From: Candidatus Aenigmatarchaeota archaeon
GTDB lineage: Archaea; Aenigmatarchaeota; Aenigmatarchaeia; QMZP01; JACQNV01
Length of the DNA stretch: 24,560 nucleotides
NCBI GenBank assembly: GCA_016202865.1
Contig: JACQNV010000068.1
Span: 1-24,560, forward strand
Direction: 5' to 3'
Shown here: piece after piece, positions 23,001 to 24,560 of the stretch
Numbering within the stretch: position 1 is the first letter of the stretch
How the letters are laid out: each line of letters begins with the position of its first letter
Translations under genes and position numbers: made by a program
Notes under the pieces: generated by a model
The model's input: only the letters and a program-made list of their open reading frames with translations
Databases searched by the model: none
What the model was told of the DNA's origin: nothing

Positions 23001-23752
23001 GTTTCTTTTACCCCTGATCCGCCAAAAACGCTTGTTGTTGTTCCAGTTGAAGATTTATCAGTGTTTTCAGGAGCCTTAATCCCTTGCATTTTTTTAACCT
23101 CCCTCACAAGAACACCATAAAACCTCTTCCTCGCCTCTGTCTTCTCTCTTGGTGCACCTCTCATGCCTTTGGATAAATACTCATCTACATATCCTAAGTC
23201 TAGGTCCTTCCTTTCCATATAATTCTTCATATCTGCCTTCAATGTAGCTGGCTTCTTGCGCGTAATATACAAAAAGTCTTCAAAATCAATCTTCACTTTT
23301 TTCAGGTCAACCCACTCGCTGGGTTTGTCTCCTGGTTCAGATTCAAAAACAACGCCTTTGGTCTTAGATACAATCCTTTCCAATTTTGGTGGGCCGCCTC
23401 TAATCGGTCTATAAACAGCCCTTGTGTCTCTATCTGACAAAAGTTCAGGTAATACGCCTTTCAAAATATCAGTCCCTTCTAAAGCCTGAACAGATACCTT
23501 ATCATCCAGAACAAAAGTCATTGCTGATTCATCGTGGTCAATAAAAACATTCACTGTTTTCTCCTCAACCCTAACAGGACTTTTTGGGTCAGATAAAACA
23601 GGATACTTAGAAAGCTGAAAACTAGATACTCCTGTCCTCCATATCCTGCTGGAAAACTCATCATCAAAACTAATCCTCTCATCCATCAACCTTTCCATGA
23701 AGCTTCTTGGTATGTCTCCAGGGGTCTCAGCCACAGACAGCCTTAGTGCCAT
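17045..23752 (-). CDS. Giant 2235-aa protein with repeated MerR/excisionase-like HTH modules
   Basis: One uninterrupted frame from ATG 23752, with a TATA-like TTTATAAGA ~28 nt upstream. No signal peptide or membrane helix is seen. A unique N-terminal ~150 residues is followed by three related modules (155-196, 269-311, 447-494). Three long double modules follow (605-715, 1271-1376, 1443-1550), with the pattern AARILG..EE.V..L...G.I...(F).+EDVLKL and then RTG..VYTR.EA...FF.AEDVNK. Seven shorter ones lie at about 771, 866, 962, 1035, 1120, 1608 and 1687. The individual modules look like HTH_17/MerR-type winged helices. Linkers are long, acidic and rich in Pro, Thr, Glu, Gln (for example 340-445, 497-600, 1950-2055). 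A separate helical C-terminal region follows from ~1830 and again from ~2058, ending basic (RSKYERGRRS). Function unknown: a multivalent DNA-binding architectural protein or a scaffold are inferences. Confidence 0.85.
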   Translation of the reverse strand: MALRLSVAETPGDIPRSFMERLMDERISFDDEFSSRIWRTGVSSFQLSKYPVLSDPKSPVRVEEKTVNVFIDHDESAMTFVLDDKVSVQALEGTDILKGVLPELLSDRDTRAVYRPIRGGPPKLERIVSKTKGVVFESEPGDKPSEWVDLKKVKIDFEDFLYITRKKPATLKADMKNYMERKDLDLGYVDEYLSKGMRGAPREKTEARKRFYGVLVREVKKMQGIKAPENTDKSSTGTTTSVFGGSGVKETKISFSGPSLGDKPETGIIGFDDFVGITGRASGTANAALKRNGIDREAIPLDWASNYINNMQRVTDEDRIAARARLEQHKAKIGGAAVERQLFVEPPQTHPNVNGSGGAQVAEQAVAPEIEPTGLPAPNPTGEGIAPEPVDIGQADSDIGIVEGVAPAADLEPEAAAEELVDSDIGEPTTDKSPTDQTDQPQTKPKGYTLFEFLNLSGLGAAEARGVIETEGIDFHDGKLDGLGVEKYLENVGKLPVDHVEPETGAEALDVVEELIEPDQQPVPVLDVEPPTIEDLEIGADRTLDFVEGELAVQEHVDEASRELESNSDATAEEDDQQPFEDQDLNSGHDVTIEGTNKTTANRSEVYRPYKAARILGLNEEALQDLVRTGRLVPVTLEGKYSGNTYFKREDVLKLMAEQVEMQTGRKVYIRSEAVQVLGGDGEALRKWVSKRAIRTYQDRFFDMDDVNKLADKLGAKLAIDNSEESLGQEGGVEAALAVIEEHIRNPVISDTTTQISTASELVTDNAQQTLISNFTEIAKRYGVTEDEARDHIRRVGLKREHGGYKLDLVDNYFAKLGINPVIPAAQNPDTDKSLLSAPVAEVVQDPKPKTDEDIKTISDRQDPRKYPLNTARKMLGASWDDVHRILSDGGVAKYKGGDVDADQLDLLLEKRRGGENLVDKEKSKPPEIGRDNTPDIILAADPKPASPSPTISTQDDIKPVRRIYTDAEGSSALGVNEEVFRSIVGVHGIPLEDGGYDANRVDRLRDELARFNPRRAVELIQTPAETKGSQQPATSHIKDIARTYGLSRSKTERLLREGGVENVSHAFFVTRKAEAYLSGLGYNPIDLAQPPSQDTPKPEHKALKPAETQPAPVIAKDLDTLSLGETAEFLGMTKLGVMDLVNNHQLKMKIVDGKICFEKGAIERFVGGLPEPARAELPAVQRSVFVPETFGAAVVLPDKHEHAQSAEPSPITAPSTEQLESVADSLLQAVGDQEVSPKVGGEHSIEEVDTADLVDQHLSGIQEFNVKPEHRQIYNIAKAARILARGESEVEQLMTQGQIETITVDSKVYPTKEGVLKFKAREFERRTGIRVYTRREAEDVFDGNASRLYSLAGKGSIRKPDDKLYIAEDVDKYASSSGESPETTNKHELDREAASLPRMPSSIMDIGADSERLIGAVTGEADNSACDTSAGSDYGSGPDQNQTFSLRSASLILGRPEEYVMELIKSGKIKQVGHTGNQSRFSRKDLIKLAVTLTEERVGKRLLTRGQAADTMDIDFNDFDRYEELYKINRYGGFFDAEDVNRAAVSIRESRGDPPKDRPPVLHVPSDRRLAIRTEPLKGDSDLPQVPNEQSKSRAKAEETEFRRPDGKRVYKGAKKAKEVLGCPDGSVSHHIDVCGSRISEKGRGDVLIDADRLDNYAAKLRNQTHKTGRRGGRTETANTDSSRQRQLYRQHDIQRKYGLGAHDSHVLLEESGIEPIDAQGTSLYPVDQTDAFFRTRGIAPVVDGVDPTGTGERNRGQATLPSIENVKKPAGSGTVISPTVAPPQARQPEPKPGGGKVVSKQVVSASPSFGFLGTSKPDTSMPKRPELPDIYQPLRDLFVQKLERERRAYFGEGDKTDMTTVLRQGGTIVNSDSGTEFVTPEDIERVFGFVYERVRAMLAWQGLETDPIKGVNRWHLGKFIDKKIESLNPDIAERMKEEFGYKPKRQDTVEMPTADASGVMEVDTPHPETAEAVINPALPASTVAQDSDLVVETESGENVDAGGGQEEVSEDIITAEETGYKAGLANTDPVDLVDDKPQEDKGDENQEAEQDYQAEYYSGAFRGSVSLGKLRSLVEDKKIADRILNRYGQEGRVDNVILARIGSGLQESELNQAQRDRILLDMGLPTGEKGKGVVERYCPEIGHVGRERVYVAFDSATDYKIGDLARIGVEHNDLDLIKQQSSGEIPGWRAAEILVDSWKIEIVRELFGYKGSVGQIREQIGRDRSKYERGRRS
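18524..22414 (-). repeat. Coding repeat array: HTH modules 447-1743 of the giant protein
   Basis: Coding span of the repeat array. Long modules map to 21608-21940, 19625-19942 and 19103-19426. Three short modules (about 771-822, 1035-1087, 1687-1743) share an 'I..+YG....L...G....(D)..Y(F)..LGI.P(V/I)' pattern. Another three (about 866-913, 962-1010, 1608-1663) share 'Y..A...LG......GD.DA+.+D.L'. Divergence is high at DNA level: no exact tandem repeats are seen, so the array is old rather than a recent amplification. Confidence 0.6.
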
Positions 23753-23822
23753 AATAAGAGAATATAATGATAAATCTTATAAAAGGTAAAATAGCTTAAA
23801 TATAGCCAAAATATATAGACTT
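23753..23822. promoter_or_regulatory. Divergent promoter of the giant gene and the small membrane protein gene
   Basis: The 70-bp spacer holds a TATA-like TTTATAAGA on the minus strand (about 23775-23783) and TTAAATATAG on the plus strand (about 23795-23804), each ~20-28 nt from its start codon. Confidence 0.4.
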
Positions 23823-24095
23823 ATGGATCCAGAACTAAAGTTCCAGAGAATTTCTATACTTGTATTTGCTTTGTTGGGCATAGTTATAGGTTATTTATCC
23901 CTCTACTTTAGCAGGTTTTGGTATGCTCTGGGCTTGGCCTTAGTGGTGGCTATTATACTAGGAGCAGTCACAAAAAAGCTTGGTAAAGCAGACAAAAAAA
24001 CCCTTGGACCCAATCTAGCTGTCTTCTTCCTAATCTGGCTGTTAAGCTGGGTTTTGTTCTTTAATTTGCTTCCTTTGCCTGGGAAGTTGTTCTAG
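23823..24095 (+). CDS. Small three-helix membrane protein
   Basis: A 90-aa protein with three hydrophobic segments: ILVFALLGIVIGYLSLYF, FWYALGLALVVAIILGAV and LAVFFLIWLLSWVLFFNLLP, separated by a short basic loop (TKKLGKADKKTLG). The topology and the final WxxSWxLxxN pattern recall small conserved archaeal membrane proteins (DUF5379-like, from memory and tentative). The EMC6-like fold is another thought. Function unknown. Leaderless promoter-like sequence lies upstream. The gene converges on the HEPN-like gene with a 4-nt gap. Confidence 0.7.
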   Translation: MDPELKFQRISILVFALLGIVIGYLSLYFSRFWYALGLALVVAIILGAVTKKLGKADKKTLGPNLAVFFLIWLLSWVLFFNLLPLPGKLF

Positions 24096-24099
24096 TAGA

Positions 24100-24516
24100 C
24101 TATACATCACTAAGAAACTTGCTTTTTAAGGATCCTATAATCTTAACAATGTCCTCTTTGTTTGTTTTTACAGATTCTTTATCTATTTGCTTCCCGTAGT
24201 AATTTATCCCGTTTCTGATTTTTCTAAATCTGTCAAATTTCTCAGCAATAACATCCTCTCCCAATTCTTTAAGAAAGTATGTAAAAGCCTCATGGGAGTA
24301 TACCTTGTATCCAGACTTGGCACAAATAGCCTCCACTATTTCCCTAAGCGCTTCATAATATGTTGCCATTATTGTTGAAGCTGTTACATCTGTTAACCCC
24401 AAAGATTGCATGGATTTAATTTGGTTTTCAGACATTTTTATCAAAGATTTTGCTAGTTGTATATCCCTTTCACCTTTTCTTACAGTACCCCTTTCAATAA
24501 AGTCCTGAAATCTCAT
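24100..24516 (-). CDS. HEPN-like helical protein
   Basis: A 138-aa all-helical protein. DVTASTIMATYYEALREIVEAI and the C-terminal KFDRFRKIRNGINYYGKQID resemble HEPN-domain proteins, the second being the RNxxx-type region. The usual catalytic His of Rx4-6H is Tyr here (RNGINYYG). HEPN proteins often pair with minimal nucleotidyltransferases as toxin-antitoxin modules. A Shine-Dalgarno GAGGTG lies 6 nt upstream (24522-24527 complement), and the ATG overlaps the TGA of the preceding frame as ATGA, which fits a second gene in an operon. Confidence 0.65.
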   Translation of the reverse strand: MRFQDFIERGTVRKGERDIQLAKSLIKMSENQIKSMQSLGLTDVTASTIMATYYEALREIVEAICAKSGYKVYSHEAFTYFLKELGEDVIAEKFDRFRKIRNGINYYGKQIDKESVKTNKEDIVKIIGSLKSKFLSDV

Positions 24517-24560
24517 CTAAACACCTCTAAAAATCCACTAAGCCTAATACCATTTATTAT
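24513..24560 (-). CDS. C-terminal 15 codons of an edge-truncated gene
   Basis: Reading in from the right edge on the minus strand, an open frame IINGIRLSGFLEVFR ends in TGA (24515-24513), overlapping the ATG of the HEPN-like gene. The overlap and the Shine-Dalgarno inside this frame suggest a real upstream operon partner, possibly a nucleotidyltransferase, but 15 residues cannot identify it. Confidence 0.4.
   Translation of the reverse strand: MINGIRLSGFLEVFR

Noticed and set aside
1..24560. CRISPR array or rRNA
   Set aside because: No regularly spaced identical repeats of 24-40 nt and no rRNA-like conserved stretch were seen on reading through the window.

Overview
The window reads as a compact, AT-rich archaeal chromosome segment. 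The evidence is aIF2-gamma, ribosomal protein eS6, diphthamide synthase Dph6, a NurA nuclease, an archaeal-type NSUN methyltransferase, and many genes whose start codon lies about 25-28 nt after a TATA-like box (leaderless style). Many same-strand genes overlap by ATGA and two convergent pairs meet with no spacer. An uncultivated, possibly DPANN-type, lineage is my inference; the sequence does not prove it.

Layout. 1-6350: an edge-truncated winged-helix protein (-), NurA nuclease (+), a (-) operon of HIT hydrolase, small metallopeptidase and TspO, then inositol monophosphatase, Rieske ferredoxin, arginyl-tRNA synthetase and an unknown 136-aa protein (+). 6350-11360: eS6 with an unusual leader, then the aIF2-gamma locus. 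In many archaea these two genes are neighbours; here about 3 kb separates them, holding a possible aIF2-gamma start remnant, a frameshifted nitrilase (-), structured RNA-like DNA, a 40-aa ORF with a strong Shine-Dalgarno and a LAGLIDADG-type homing endonuclease. The endonuclease ORF runs without a stop into the aIF2-gamma N-terminus and stops inside the P-loop motif. A 31-nt, stop-containing segment then precedes the rest of aIF2-gamma. Removing exactly 31 nt restores a normal GHVDHGKT motif and a protein of about 404 aa.

11380-17050: GT-C type membrane glycosyltransferase, membrane-anchored HExxH protein, a small DNA-binding-like protein, a PUA-like domain protein with an NSUN rRNA/tRNA m5C methyltransferase, a 28-aa very basic peptide gene (eL41/mS38-like), a nucleotidyltransferase with a 55-aa neighbour, and Dph6. 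17045-23752: one gene for a 2235-aa soluble protein built from many MerR/excisionase-like helix-turn-helix repeats joined by acidic Pro/Thr/Glu-rich linkers; Dph6 follows it by an ATGA overlap. 23750-24560: a small three-helix membrane protein and a HEPN-like protein overlapping an edge-truncated gene.

The two strongest leads are the endonuclease-associated gap in the aIF2-gamma P-loop, which recalls the phage T4 mobA/gene 60 bypass cassette, and the giant multi-HTH protein. A 61-nt structured element occurs twice (5825 and 13866). No tRNA, rRNA or CRISPR array was seen.
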